Source: Sporichthya sp.
Lineage (GTDB): Bacteria > Actinomycetota > Actinomycetes > Sporichthyales > Sporichthyaceae
Direction of reading: 5' to 3'
Assembly (NCBI RefSeq): GCF_013815995.1
Contig: NZ_JACDFE010000012.1
Span: forward strand, 1-38,365
Length of the DNA: 38,365 nucleotides
The notes under the pieces were generated by a model. That model had not been told where the DNA came from, ran no database searches, and saw only the letters and a list, made by a program, of their open reading frames with translations. Both the position numbers and the translations under genes were made by a program. The stretch's first letter is position 1, and each line of letters opens with the position of its first letter. Positions 1 through 8,315 of this stretch are shown here, piece by piece.

Positions 1-923
1 ACGACCACGACCTCGGCCACCCCCGGGTGCCCGGCCAGGACCTGCTCCACGCTCTGCGCCGGCACGTTGACCCCGCCGGAGAGGATCACGTCGTCGGCCC
101 GGCCGAGGACGGTGAGCACGTCGCGCCCCTCGCCGTCCGGGTCCAGGCGGCCGAGGTCGGAGCTGACGAACTCGCCGCCGAAGTCGGGCCCGCCGAGGTA
201 GCCCCGGGCCAGTACCGGTCCGGTGATCGCGACCAGTCCGTCCTCGGTGATCCGCAGCCCGACCTTCTCCAACGGCAGCCCGTCGTACACGCAACCCCCG
301 CAGGTCTCGGTCATTCCGTAGGTGCGCACCACCCGCGCCCCGGCCGTTGCGGCGCGGTCGACCAGTCCGGCCGGGATCGGCCCCCCGCCGAGCAGGATGG
401 CGTCCAGGCCGGTCAGGTCGACCCCCGCGTCGAGCAGGCGGATCAGCTGGGTCGGGACCAGGGAGACGTAGCGCCGCTCGCCGGTCATCCCGGCCACTGT
501 CGCGGCGAACGCGTCGGGCCGGAACCCGGCCGAGGTGTCCAGCACGGCGGGCTCGATGCCGGCGGCGCGGGACCGGAGCACCACCTGCAGGCCGGCGATC
601 CGCGCCGCCGACATCGCCAGCAGCCATTGGCCTTCGCCGCCGAGGAACTCCTGCGTGGCCCGGGCCGAGTGCCGTAAGGCCCGGGCCGAGATCCGCACCC
701 CCTTCGGGGTACCGGTCGACCCCGAGGTCGCGACCACCACCGCGGTCCCGGCCGGCACGCCCCGCGCGGCCGCCGGACCCAGCGCGCTCACCAGTCGGGC
801 GCCCTCCGGGCCGGGCGGCACCAGCAACAGCGCCGGCCCGCGGCCACTCATGGCCGCATCCAGGCCGGGAATCTCCGCGGTGCCCGGAGGCACCGGGACG
901 GGGACCAGATCGTGCGCGCTCAT
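1..923 (-). CDS. menE: o-Succinylbenzoate-CoA ligase MenE (3' end beyond window)
   Basis: This is an adenylate-forming (ANL) enzyme that activates o-succinylbenzoate to its CoA thioester in menaquinone synthesis, in the cytoplasm. Translating from the ATG at 923-921 gives an open frame to the window edge. It carries the AMP-binding P-loop ATSGSTGTPKGV at about residues 67-78, the TYGMTETCGG motif, and LGRADDVILSGGVNV near the cut end. The N-terminal region is short for an ANL enzyme, as is usual in actinobacterial MenE. The C-terminal lid domain lies outside the window. The MenE assignment over a generic acyl-CoA synthetase rests on menB, menC and menD lying within 9 kb. It lies 133 bp downstream of the damaged LLM gene, separated by a long inverted repeat. 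Confidence 0.85.
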   Translation of the reverse strand, partial: MSAHDLVPVPVPPGTAEIPGLDAAMSGRGPALLLVPPGPEGARLVSALGPAAARGVPAGTAVVVATSGSTGTPKGVRISARALRHSARATQEFLGGEGQWLLAMSAARIAGLQVVLRSRAAGIEPAVLDTSAGFRPDAFAATVAGMTGERRYVSLVPTQLIRLLDAGVDLTGLDAILLGGGPIPAGLVDRAATAGARVVRTYGMTETCGGCVYDGLPLEKVGLRITEDGLVAITGPVLARGYLGGPDFGGEFVSSDLGRLDPDGEGRDVLTVLGRADDVILSGGVNVPAQSVEQVLAGHPGVAEVVV

Positions 924-967
924 CGGGCGCCACGGTAGGGGGCGGCATGGTCGTCGACCCGGCTACC

Positions 968-1040
968 CCAGACCACAACCGAAAGAGCTGAGGTGCTCGG
1001 GGGCTGCTCAGTCGTCCCACCAGGCACGGTTGTGGTCTGG
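968..1040. repeat. Long inverted repeat between LLM pseudogene and menE
   Basis: The arms CCAGACCACAACCG (968-981) and CGGTTGTGGTCTGG (1027-1040) are perfect 14-bp complements separated by 45 bp. The loop contains a smaller CTGAG/CTCAG pair at about 989-993 and 1007-1011, so the transcript could form a branched hairpin. It fills most of the gap upstream of menE. It could be a transcription terminator/attenuator or the footprint of a small palindromic element. There is no T-run on the menE strand, so a classical intrinsic terminator is unlikely. Confidence 0.6.
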
Positions 1041-1056
1041 CCCAGTGCCTCCGGTG

Positions 1057-2095
1057 CTACGGAAGGCGGGGGAGGACCTCGGCGCCGATCAGCTCGACCA
1101 TCTCCAGGAACTCGTGCTGCGGCTGCCCGCCCATGTCGAGGTAGAGCAGGTTGGTGTCGGCGTGCAGCATCTCGGCGCTGGTGGCCAGCCGTTCGACCAC
1201 CTCGGCCGGGCTGCCGACCAGGGCCGGCCCCTTGGTCGTGAGCAGCTCGAAGTTGAACGGCTTCTTGATGAACGGCGGCGGGTCGGGGTTCACCCGCGGG
1301 ATGATCTCGGCCATCAGCTCGAAGTAGGCGCGGTAGCGCGGTTCCCAACGGGCCCGGGCGCCCTGCGAGGTCTCGGCGACATTGACGTGCCAGCAGGCGC
1401 CGATCCGCGGCGTACGCGAGTGCCCGTAGGAGGCGTACCGCTCCCGGTACTGCTCGACGATCGGCGCGAACATCGCTGGATTGCCGAACGCGCTCGGCAG
1501 CATGAGATCCAGCCCGAGCCGGGCGGCCAGTTCCAGGCTGGACGGGGAGGCACCGCCGCCGATCCAGATCGGCATCGGGCCGACCGGCGGGGCTGCACGG
1601 TGAAGTCGACGATCGGAGCCCGGTGTCGCGAGCCCGGCCAGTTCACCGTCTTGCCGCTGCACAGCTCGACCAGCAGCTCGACGTTCTCGCCGAACAGCTC
1701 GTGCGAGTCCTGGATGTCCCGGCCGAACAGGTCGTAGGTGGAGACGAAGAAGTTGCCGCGGCCGACGACGATCTCGCAGCGGCCGCCGGAGAGCGCGTCG
1801 ACGGTGGCGTAGTCCTCGGCGACCCGGACCGGGTCGAGGTTGGCGGCCAGGGTCACTGCGGTGGAGAGCGTCAGGTTCCGGGTGCGTTCACCGATGGCGG
1901 CCAGCACCACCGGGGGCGCGGAGGTCGTGTACTCCAGGCCGTGGTGCTCGCCCACGTACACCCCGCCGAAGCCCACCTCGTCGGCCACGGCCGCGGCCTC
2001 GACGATCGCGCGGTGCCGCTGCGCGGCGCTCTCTGCCGGGTGCCGGTCACCGGGTCGGTGACCTGGTCGCCCAGGGACATCAGACCGACCTTCAC
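1057..2095 (-). pseudogene. LLM-class F420-dependent oxidoreductase, two frameshifts
   Basis: This is a luciferase-like (LLM) TIM-barrel oxidoreductase, a family that usually uses F420 or FMN. The GTG at 2095-2093 overlaps the TGA of the upstream hydrolase as GTGA and opens with KVGLMSLGDQVTDP. The frame is lost near 2034-2036, where restoring one base gives ESAAQRHRAIVEAAAVADEVGF. It is lost again near 1590 in a C4 run, where restoring one base gives QPPPVGPMPIWIGGGA. The remaining segments read through typical LLM sequence (GVYVGEHHGLEY, GRCEIVVGRG) to the TGA at 1059-1057. With both bases restored the gene is 347 codons, a normal family length. Either the gene is dead or two consensus deletions are present. 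It would be co-translated with the hydrolase. Confidence 0.8.
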
Positions 2096-3300
2096 GCCCG
2101 GCTCCTCATGTGGCTGTGTCCGAGGTTGTGCTTGCTCAGCCAGCCGTGCACCAGGTCGGCGGCGGTGCCGAGGTGCGAGGCCTGATCGTCGCCGGCGAAG
2201 TAGTGGTTGGCCCCGGGCAGCTCGACTAGGTCCTTGTCGTTGTGCCCGATCGCCTCGAAGACCTGGTGCGGGTGGCTGACCGGCACGGCGTCGTCGCGGC
2301 CGTTGATCAGGACGAACGCCGGCACGCTGACCCGGGGCGCGGCATCGGCGGCGTCCACCTGCGCGGTCTCCAGCGACCACTGCGAGAGCCAACTGCGGGT
2401 GGTGGTGAAACGCATCATCGCGCCGGGGCTGGTGTTGGCCACCGCCGGATCGCCGAGGTAACTCCAGCCGGGCCGGCGACCGTTCGGTTCCACCGTCGGG
2501 TCCAGCCAGCGCGGGTCGGCCATCGTGCCGTGCACGACAAAGGCGTGCTCGTCGTGCGCGCGACCGGCGGCCTGCAGGGCGGCGAGCTTGTCCTGCGCGT
2601 ACGCGGTGATCCGTGCGCTGCGTTCGCGCTGGCGCTCGCGGTAGGCGAGGAGGAAGTCGGCGGAGTACGGCGGCCGGTTCGGGTTCGCCGGGTCGTAAAG
2701 GTCGAACTCGTTCGCGCGGTTGCGGTCCGGGTCGGCCTCGTCGGTGATGGAGGCGTCCAGGAAATCGCTGAGCAGGCGGTGTCGGCTGCGCGGGGCAGCC
2801 AGCAGCATGACCGCGTCGGCCGCCGGGAGCTCGGTGTCACTGAGCGGGGTGGGCTCACCGGCGCCGGTGCGCGTGATGGCCGGCTTCTCCGCCTCGGCCT
2901 GGTAACCCATCATCGGCGAACCGCCGCCGCTCCAGCCGGCCAGCACGACCTTGCGGTAGCCGAGTCGCTCCTGGGCGTCGCGCACGCAGGCGCCGATGTC
3001 GAGCAGCACGTTCTCCATCTGGAGCGCCGCATCGCCCACGGTGTAGCGACTGGTGGAGCCGATGATGTGCAGTCCGGTGCGGGCCAGTTCGGGGAACAGC
3101 GGCAGGTAGGCGGGCGAACCGATCGGGTGCATGCAGATGATGACGGTGTCGGAGTCCGCCTCGCCGCGCAGCAGTTGCGCCTGCCGGGCGACGTGGTCGC
3201 CGACCGAGCCGTAGACGTCCTTGCGGACCGCGGACTCCTGCGTCACCACCAGGAACGGCGTGCGCCGGTACTTCACGCGGGGGACCTGCGGATCCGGCAT
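2092..3300 (-). CDS. Alpha/beta-hydrolase family protein
   Basis: This 402-residue protein has the features of an alpha/beta-hydrolase. The nucleophile elbow is AGWSGGG with Ser124. A candidate acid is Asp336 or Asp337 in NGRDDAVPVSHP, and a candidate histidine is His366 in GANHYF. An early CMHPIGSP segment could form the oxyanion side. No signal peptide is visible, so it is likely cytoplasmic. The substrate is unknown; esters, lactones or CoA thioesters are possible. The ATG at 3300 lies six bases downstream of a good -10 box, which suggests a leaderless transcript. Its stop overlaps the start of the LLM gene, so the two form a bicistron. The TetR gene directly upstream and an operator in the promoter suggest local repression. 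Confidence 0.75.
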   Translation of the reverse strand: MPDPQVPRVKYRRTPFLVVTQESAVRKDVYGSVGDHVARQAQLLRGEADSDTVIICMHPIGSPAYLPLFPELARTGLHIIGSTSRYTVGDAALQMENVLLDIGACVRDAQERLGYRKVVLAGWSGGGSPMMGYQAEAEKPAITRTGAGEPTPLSDTELPAADAVMLLAAPRSRHRLLSDFLDASITDEADPDRNRANEFDLYDPANPNRPPYSADFLLAYRERQRERSARITAYAQDKLAALQAAGRAHDEHAFVVHGTMADPRWLDPTVEPNGRRPGWSYLGDPAVANTSPGAMMRFTTTRSWLSQWSLETAQVDAADAAPRVSVPAFVLINGRDDAVPVSHPHQVFEAIGHNDKDLVELPGANHYFAGDDQASHLGTAADLVHGWLSKHNLGHSHMRSRA

Positions 3301-3306
3301 GGCGGG

Positions 3307-3336
3307 ACTATACCAAATGCTGTTTGGTTATGTCGA
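3307..3336 (-). promoter_or_regulatory. Leaderless promoter with TetR-type operator for hydrolase
   Basis: On the minus strand a -35-like TCGACA (3336-3331) is separated by 18 bp from a -10 TATAGT (3312-3307), with only CCCGCC between the -10 and the ATG. This is the arrangement of leaderless actinobacterial mRNAs. The spacer contains the inverted repeat ACCAAA-N5-TTTGGT (3312-3328), so a bound repressor would block RNA polymerase. The TetR protein encoded immediately upstream is the obvious candidate. Confidence 0.65.
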
Positions 3337-3350
3337 TGTCGCGCTGGGAA

Positions 3351-4013
3351 TCAGGCGGTACGGGCCTTGCCGCGCCGGGTCGCGGGCTTGGCGGCAGCGG
3401 GAGATGCCGCGGCGTTCTCGCGGGCGACCTTCACGGTGGCCGCGACGATCTGCTCGCAGACCAGGTCGAAGATCTCGTCCGCGCTCAGCGCCCGCTCCGC
3501 CTCGGCCTGGGCCATGTGCGGAGCCCGCTTCGGGTCCGGCTTCGTCGCGCCGGCGGCGGACTCGTGCAACGCACTGCCGATCGCGTACAGCTCGAGTGCC
3601 TCCATCATCGGCGCGATGGCGCCGATCGGGACGCCCTCCTCGGCGAGCATCGCGAAGGTCGCGTCCAGCTGCGAGGTGCCGATGCCCAGCGGCTCGCGGC
3701 GAAGCATCACCGGGACCAGGTCCGGGTGGTCGCGGAAGGCGGCCCGCAGTCGCCGCGCGTTGCGCAGCAGCCAGACCTGCCAGGGCTCCTCGTGGCCCTG
3801 CGGGACCCGGACCTCCTCCAGGGCCAGCTTTGCGGCGCCGACGACGATCTCTTCCTTGTTCTGGAAGTGGTGGTAGAGCGAGGCGCCGTTGACGCCCAGG
3901 CGTTCGGCGAGGCGGCGGATGCTGAGCCCGTCGATGCCCTCGGTGTCGATGATGTCCAGTGCTGCCTCGAGCGCCGCGCGCTTGGAGATCAAGGGGACCT
4001 TCGGACGTGCCAC
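3351..4013 (-). CDS. TetR-family transcriptional regulator
   Basis: This is a 220-residue TetR-type repressor. The N-terminal helix-turn-helix is clear: ALDIIDTEGIDGLSIRRLAERLGV followed by SLYHHFQNKEEI, the recognition-helix signature of the family. The C-terminal part resembles the TetR_C ligand domain, and the tail is Ala/Lys/Arg rich. I chose the GTG at 4013 because AGGGAG lies nine bases upstream and VARPKVPLISK is a plausible start; the frame extends further upstream but without a good ribosome site. It begins 13 bp after the hydratase stop and ends 50 bp before the hydrolase, whose promoter holds a matching inverted repeat. The ligand is unknown. Confidence 0.85.
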   Translation of the reverse strand: MARPKVPLISKRAALEAALDIIDTEGIDGLSIRRLAERLGVNGASLYHHFQNKEEIVVGAAKLALEEVRVPQGHEEPWQVWLLRNARRLRAAFRDHPDLVPVMLRREPLGIGTSQLDATFAMLAEEGVPIGAIAPMMEALELYAIGSALHESAAGATKPDPKRAPHMAQAEAERALSADEIFDLVCEQIVAATVKVARENAAASPAAAKPATRRGKARTA

Positions 4014-4026
4014 GTCGACGTTCTCC

Positions 4027-4767
4027 CTAGCTCGGTGCGGTGATGTTAGCGAGCAGGCCCAGAAACACGGTGCGGTCGAGCTCCAGTCGTGATTCAACCG
4101 TGAGCGCGGTCTGGTCGTGCAGCAGCGCGCGGGCCGCGAGCAGCGCCGCCCGCGGCTTGGCCGCCAGCGCGGCGGTGCGCTCAGCCACCAGGGCGTCGAG
4201 TTCCTCGGCCGAGTCCACCACGGCGGTCACCAGGCCGATCCGGTGCGCCTCGGCGGCCGGGATCCGCTCGCCCAGCAGCATCAGCTCCGCGGCTTTCTGA
4301 TGACCCGTCAGGCGAGGGAGCAGCAGGGTGGACGCCGCTTCCGGAACCAGCCCGAGGTCGACGAAGGGGAAGCCGAAGATGCTGCGGTGCGTCGCGTAGA
4401 CCAGATCGCAGTGTAACAGCACCGTCGAGCCGATCCCGAGGGCCGGGCCGTCGACGGCTGCGACCAGCACCGAGCGCAGGGCGGTCAGCGCCTGCAGAAA
4501 CCGGCCCGGCGGCGAGTCCTCGCCGCGCACCGGATTCGCAGCCATGTCCCCCAGGTCGTTGCCCGCGGTGAAGGCACCGCCGGCGCCGGTGAGCACCAGG
4601 ACCGCGGCACCATCGGCGTCGGCCTTGCCGAGTTCGTCGGCGAGGCGGGCGTACATCGCCGTGGTGATCGCGTTGCGCTTCTCCGGCCGGTTGAACCGGA
4701 TCGTCAGCACGTCGCCGACGCGCTCGACCTCGATGTCGGAGGAGACGTCGGAGGAGAGATCACTCAC
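4027..4767 (-). CDS. Enoyl-CoA hydratase/isomerase family protein
   Basis: This 246-residue crotonase-fold protein would hydrate or isomerise an enoyl-CoA in beta-oxidation. The N-terminal VLTIRFNRPEKRNAIT is typical. The first oxyanion-hole segment is AFTAGNDLGDM, and the second is GPALGIGSTVLLHCDLVYA. The usual first catalytic Glu region reads FPFVDLGLVPEAAS, which contains a Glu in the right place for a PECI or delta-isomerase type enzyme. The GTG at 4767-4765 overlaps the TGA of the upstream dehydrogenase fragment (GTGA), indicating former co-translation. The exact substrate is unknown. Confidence 0.85.
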   Translation of the reverse strand: MSDLSSDVSSDIEVERVGDVLTIRFNRPEKRNAITTAMYARLADELGKADADGAAVLVLTGAGGAFTAGNDLGDMAANPVRGEDSPPGRFLQALTALRSVLVAAVDGPALGIGSTVLLHCDLVYATHRSIFGFPFVDLGLVPEAASTLLLPRLTGHQKAAELMLLGERIPAAEAHRIGLVTAVVDSAEELDALVAERTAALAAKPRAALLAARALLHDQTALTVESRLELDRTVFLGLLANITAPS

Positions 4768-5249
4768 GAGCGCCGCACGTCCTTCCAGGGGATGTCCTTG
4801 TCGACGCGGGGTTCGCCGGGCAGGCCGAGCACCCGCTCGCCGAGGATCGTGCGCTGCACCTCCGAGGTGCCGCCCTCGATCGAGTTGGCCAGCGAGCGCA
4901 GCCACGACTTGCGCACGTCCTTGACCCCGTCGAGCGCGGTGCCGGTCGGCGCGAAGCGCTCGTAGGTGTCCATCAGGAGGCCATCGGTGCCGAGCAGTTC
5001 GACGCAGAGTTCGTAGACGGCCTTGTTGAGCTCGGCCATCTGGAGCTTGGCGATCGAGCCCTCCGGCCCGGGGGTGTCCCCCGCCGACCCGCCCCCCGAC
5101 GACGCGCGCAGGCTGGTCAGGCGCGCGGCCTCGGCCTGCGTCCAGAGCAGCATCAGCCGCTCCAACGTCACGGCGTCCGTGCGCCCCTCGGTCGCCGCGG
5201 CCTTGAACGTCTCCACCGCGCGGGCGATCGAGCCCTCAACCGCCGTAGG
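4764..5249 (-). pseudogene. Acyl-CoA dehydrogenase, C-terminal fragment
   Basis: About 160 codons of the C-terminal four-helix domain of an acyl-CoA dehydrogenase survive, from EGSIARAVETFKAAATEG to the TGA at 4766-4764. Family signatures are LMLLWTQAEAARL, the helical segment with KLQMAELNKAVYEL, and the FAD/tetramer-contact region ANSIEGGTSEVQRTILGERVLGLP. The N-terminal and central FAD/acyl-CoA domains are missing, and no start codon belongs to this piece. Immediately upstream the sequence switches to a SnoaL-type reading frame whose TGA (5238-5236) lies at the junction. The simplest explanation is a deletion that joined two neighbouring genes. It is not catalytically competent alone. Confidence 0.8.
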
Positions 5250-5370
5250 GCAGGTCGGCCGGCTCGTGCACGACGCAGTCCGGGCTGACCAGTTCCTGCA
5301 GGGTCGCGACGTCGTTGCCGAGGACAGCCTCGAAGAATCGCCCGACGATGCCGATTTCTGCGGATGACAT
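5236..5370 (-). pseudogene. SnoaL-like protein, N-terminal fragment
   Basis: Starting at the ATG 5370-5368, with GAGGAG seven bases upstream, 44 codons read SSAEIGIVGRFFEAVLGND then LVSPDCVVHEPADLPYGG before a TGA. This is the opening helix pair and first strand of a SnoaL/NTF2-like (cone-fold) protein, whose usual length is 120-150 residues. The rest is missing, and the next bases belong to the acyl-CoA dehydrogenase fragment. It begins 10 bp after the menB stop, so it was likely co-transcribed with menB. A function for the remnant is unlikely. Confidence 0.7.
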
Positions 5371-5380
5371 CCGTTGCTCC

Positions 5381-6280
5381 TCAGAAGTACCAGGGGTAGG
5401 GGGACCAGTCCGGATCGCGCTTCTCCAGGAAGGCGTCGCGGCCCTCGACGGCCTCGTCGGTCATGTAGGCCAGGCGCGTGGTCTCGCCGGCGAAGATCTG
5501 CTGCCCGACCAGGCCGTCGTCGATCAGGTTGAACGAACACTTCAGCATCCGCTGCGCGGTCGGGCTCTTGCTGTTGATGATCTTCGCCCAGCGCAGCGCC
5601 TCGGCCTCGAGCTCGGCGTGCGGGACGACGCGGTTGATCGCGCCCATCCGGTAGGCGTCCTCGGCCGAGTACTCCTCGCCGAGGAAGAAGATCTCGCGGG
5701 CGAACTTCTGCCCGACCTGCCGGGCCAGGTACGCCGAGCCGTAGCCGCCGTCGAAGGATCCGACGGCCGCGTCGGTCTGCTTGAACCGCGCGTGCTCGCG
5801 GCTGGCGATCGCCAGATCGGAGACGACGTAGAGCGAGTGCCCGCCGCCCGCTGCCCAACCCGGGATGACCGCGATCACGATCTTCGGCATGAAGCGGATC
5901 AGCCGCTGCACCTCGAGGATGTGCAGCCGTCCCGCCTGCGCCGGGTCAACCGTGTCCGCGGTCTCACCCGAGGCGTACTGGTAGCCCGTGCGCCCGCGGA
6001 TGCGTTGATCCCCGCCGGAGCAGAACGCCCACACGCCGTCCTTGGGCGCCGGCCCGTTGCCGGTCAGGAGCACGCAGCCGACGTCGGAGCTCATGCGGGC
6101 GTGGTCCAAAGCCCGGTACAACTCGTCGACGGTTCCCGGCCGGAACGCATTACGCACCTCGGGCCGGTTGAACGCGATCCGCACCGCGCCGGTGCCCAGG
6201 GCGCGGTGGTAGGTGATGTCGGCGAAGTCGAACCCGTCGACCTGCTTCCACGCGCTGGCGTCAAAGATCTCGGAGACCAT
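5381..6280 (-). CDS. menB: 1,4-Dihydroxy-2-naphthoyl-CoA synthase MenB
   Basis: MenB is a crotonase-fold enzyme that cyclises o-succinylbenzoyl-CoA to 1,4-dihydroxy-2-naphthoyl-CoA in menaquinone synthesis. The 299-residue product has the diagnostic MenB blocks: [15 protein letters not shown] (oxyanion hole and mobile loop), [42 protein letters not shown], and the C-terminal [20 protein letters not shown]. Length and the long N-terminal extension match the family. The ATG at 6280 is the clear start. It is divergent from the LLM-menC-menD operon and followed by the catabolic remnant block on the same strand. Confidence 0.96.
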   Translation of the reverse strand: MVSEIFDASAWKQVDGFDFADITYHRALGTGAVRIAFNRPEVRNAFRPGTVDELYRALDHARMSSDVGCVLLTGNGPAPKDGVWAFCSGGDQRIRGRTGYQYASGETADTVDPAQAGRLHILEVQRLIRFMPKIVIAVIPGWAAGGGHSLYVVSDLAIASREHARFKQTDAAVGSFDGGYGSAYLARQVGQKFAREIFFLGEEYSAEDAYRMGAINRVVPHAELEAEALRWAKIINSKSPTAQRMLKCSFNLIDDGLVGQQIFAGETTRLAYMTDEAVEGRDAFLEKRDPDWSPYPWYF

Positions 6281-6325
6281 CGCGCCACCGTACTTACCCG
6301 TTGCGTCCGACCAGACGTGGGCTAT

Positions 6326-6349
6326 CGGACGCCGGCGGTCGGGCGTCCG
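6326..6349. promoter_or_regulatory. Inverted repeat in menB / LLM-menCD divergent promoter region
   Basis: CGGACGCC (6326-6333) and GGCGTCCG (6342-6349) are perfect 8-bp arms with an 8-bp spacer. They lie midway in the 113-bp gap between the divergent starts of menB and the LLM gene. It could be a shared operator or a leader hairpin. Flanking GCGTCCGA (6304) and GGCGTCGG (6369) resemble additional half-sites. No assigned regulator. Confidence 0.4.
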
Positions 6350-6393
6350 CGCTGCGCGGGGCGTCGGAGCGGGGATGGGAGACTGCCAGCGCC

Positions 6394-7377
6394 ATGAGCC
6401 TGCCGCTGTCCGTCCTCGACCTCGCCCCCGTCGTCAGCGGGACCTCCGCCGCGGAGTCGGTGCGCCGCACCGTCGACCTGGCCCAGCTGGCCGAGCGCCT
6501 CGGCTACGTCCGCTACTGGTTCGCCGAGCACCACAGTCTGCCCAGCGTCGCGAGCAGCTCGCCCGAGGTGCTGATCGCGCACGTCGCCGCGCACACCGAA
6601 CGGATCCGGGTCGGCTCCGGCGGGATCATGCTGCCCAACCACGTGCCGCTGCGGATCGCCGAGGCGTTCCACACCCTGGCCGCGCTGCACCCCGGCCGGA
6701 TCGACCTCGGCATCGGCCGCGCCCCGGGCTCGGAGCCGATCGCCTCCCAGGCGCTGCGCGCCTTCGACGGCAACGCGTTCTCCTCCTTGATGTCCGAGCT
6801 GATGCAGCTCTCCCGCGGCCTCTACGAACCCGGGCATCCGTTCCACACGCTGACGGTGATGCCGCCGGACGTCGAGCGGCCGCCGATGTTCCTGCTCGGC
6901 TCCTCCGGTGCGAGCGCGACGAGCGCCGGCCGGGCCGGCCTGGGCTACGCCTTCGCCTCGCACTTCTCCGCGACGGACCCGGCTCCGGCGATCGCGACGT
7001 ACCGGGAGAACTTCCAGCCGGGCGAGGCCTTCGCGAAACCGCACGCGATCCTCGGGGTCGCGGCGGTCTGCGCAGAGACCGACGAGGCGGCGCAGCGGCT
7101 CGCGACCACGATGGAGCTGGCTTGGCTACGCATCGAGCAGGGCGAGTTCCTGCCGCTGCCGAGTCCCGAAGAAGCCGACGCCTACGCCTTCACCGCCGGC
7201 GAACGGGCCTCGATCCAGCGGCGCCGCCAGCTGACGGTGACCGGCAGGCCGAAGACCGTGCGCGAGGAGATCGAACGCCGGGTCGTGGCCGCGGGCGCGG
7301 ACGAGGCCATGGTCGTCACCAACATCTGGAGCCACGAGGCCCGGTTGCGTTCTTATGAGCTGCTGGCAGCAGCGTGA
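6394..7377 (+). CDS. LLM-class flavin-dependent oxidoreductase, MsnO8-type
   Basis: This 327-residue luciferase-like oxidoreductase is of the group often annotated as MsnO8. Seen: [10 protein letters not shown] at the N-terminus, [48 protein letters not shown], and a C-terminal [11 protein letters not shown] segment, all family hallmarks. The ATG at 6394 is chosen because the conserved N-terminus begins there; upstream in-frame codons are poorly conserved-looking. Its TGA overlaps the GTG of menC (GTGA at 7374-7377), so translation is coupled to menC and menD. Known members use reduced flavin, or in actinobacteria sometimes F420. The reaction is unknown, and the position suggests a link to quinone metabolism. 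Confidence 0.85.
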   Translation: MSLPLSVLDLAPVVSGTSAAESVRRTVDLAQLAERLGYVRYWFAEHHSLPSVASSSPEVLIAHVAAHTERIRVGSGGIMLPNHVPLRIAEAFHTLAALHPGRIDLGIGRAPGSEPIASQALRAFDGNAFSSLMSELMQLSRGLYEPGHPFHTLTVMPPDVERPPMFLLGSSGASATSAGRAGLGYAFASHFSATDPAPAIATYRENFQPGEAFAKPHAILGVAAVCAETDEAAQRLATTMELAWLRIEQGEFLPLPSPEEADAYAFTAGERASIQRRRQLTVTGRPKTVREEIERRVVAAGADEAMVVTNIWSHEARLRSYELLAAA

Positions 7378-8315
7378 GCGCCGAGCTCTTCGTCTACTCC
7401 ATCGAGATGCGGACGAAGTTCCGCGGCATCACCGTGCGCGAGGGCGCCCTGATCAAGGGGCCCGCCGGGTGGGGGGAGTTCGCGCCGTTCGCCGAGTACG
7501 ACCCGACCGAGTGCGTGCCCTGGCTGCGGGCCGCCCACGAAGCCGCCTTCGAAGGCTGGCCGGAGCCCGTCCGTGACCGCATCCCGGTCAACGTCACCAT
7601 CCCCGCGGTCGGGCCGCAGGAGGCCTACGACCTGGCGGCGGCCTCCGGGTGCGGGACGGCCAAGGTGAAGGTCGCCGAGCGGGGCCAGAGCCTGGCGGAT
7701 GATCTCGAACGGGTCGAAGCGGTCCGCGACGCGCTCGGTAAGGCGGGCAAGCTCCGGATCGACGCCAACGGCGGCTGGGGGACCGACGAAGCCGTCGCGG
7801 CCATCGCGCTGCTGGACCGCTTCGATCTGGAGTACGTCGAGCAACCGTGCGAGACGGTGTCCCAACTGGCCGCGGTGCGCCGCCGGGTCGAAGTGCCGAT
7901 CGCCGCCGACGAGTCCATCCGCCGCGCCACCGACCCGTTCCTCGTCGCCAGCCAGAACGCCGCGGACATCGCGGTGATCAAGGTGGCTCCGCTGGGCGGG
8001 GTCCGGGCGGCGCTGGAGATCGTCGAGCGGATCGGGCTGCCCGCGGTGGTCTCCTCCGCGTTGGAGACCTCGGTGGGCATCGCCGCCGGCGTCGCGCTCG
8101 CAGCCGCCCTGCCGGAGCTGCCCTACGCCTGCGGGCTGGCCACCGTCGCGCTGCTGGAGCAGGACGTCGTGGCCGAGGGGTTCCTGCCGGTCGACGGCTA
8201 CCTGACGGTCCGTCGCCCCGAGCCCGATCCGGCGCTGATGGCAGCGGCGACGGCGGGCGCGCACACCCGGGATCAGTGGCAGGCGAGAATCAGGGACGTG
8301 GAGAAGGCGCAGTGA
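7374..8315 (+). CDS. menC: o-Succinylbenzoate synthase MenC
   Basis: MenC is an enolase-superfamily dehydratase that converts SHCHC to o-succinylbenzoate. The 313-residue product is of the short actinobacterial type. It shows the TAKVKVAE catalytic-lysine strand, the metal ligands in IDANGGW, VEQPC and AADES, and the second lysine in [12 protein letters not shown]. The N-terminal [24 protein letters not shown] capping segment is typical. The GTG start overlaps the LLM stop, and the TGA overlaps the menD GTG (8312-8315). All ligand positions are intact. Confidence 0.95.
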   Translation: MSAELFVYSIEMRTKFRGITVREGALIKGPAGWGEFAPFAEYDPTECVPWLRAAHEAAFEGWPEPVRDRIPVNVTIPAVGPQEAYDLAAASGCGTAKVKVAERGQSLADDLERVEAVRDALGKAGKLRIDANGGWGTDEAVAAIALLDRFDLEYVEQPCETVSQLAAVRRRVEVPIAADESIRRATDPFLVASQNAADIAVIKVAPLGGVRAALEIVERIGLPAVVSSALETSVGIAAGVALAAALPELPYACGLATVALLEQDVVAEGFLPVDGYLTVRRPEPDPALMAAATAGAHTRDQWQARIRDVEKAQ

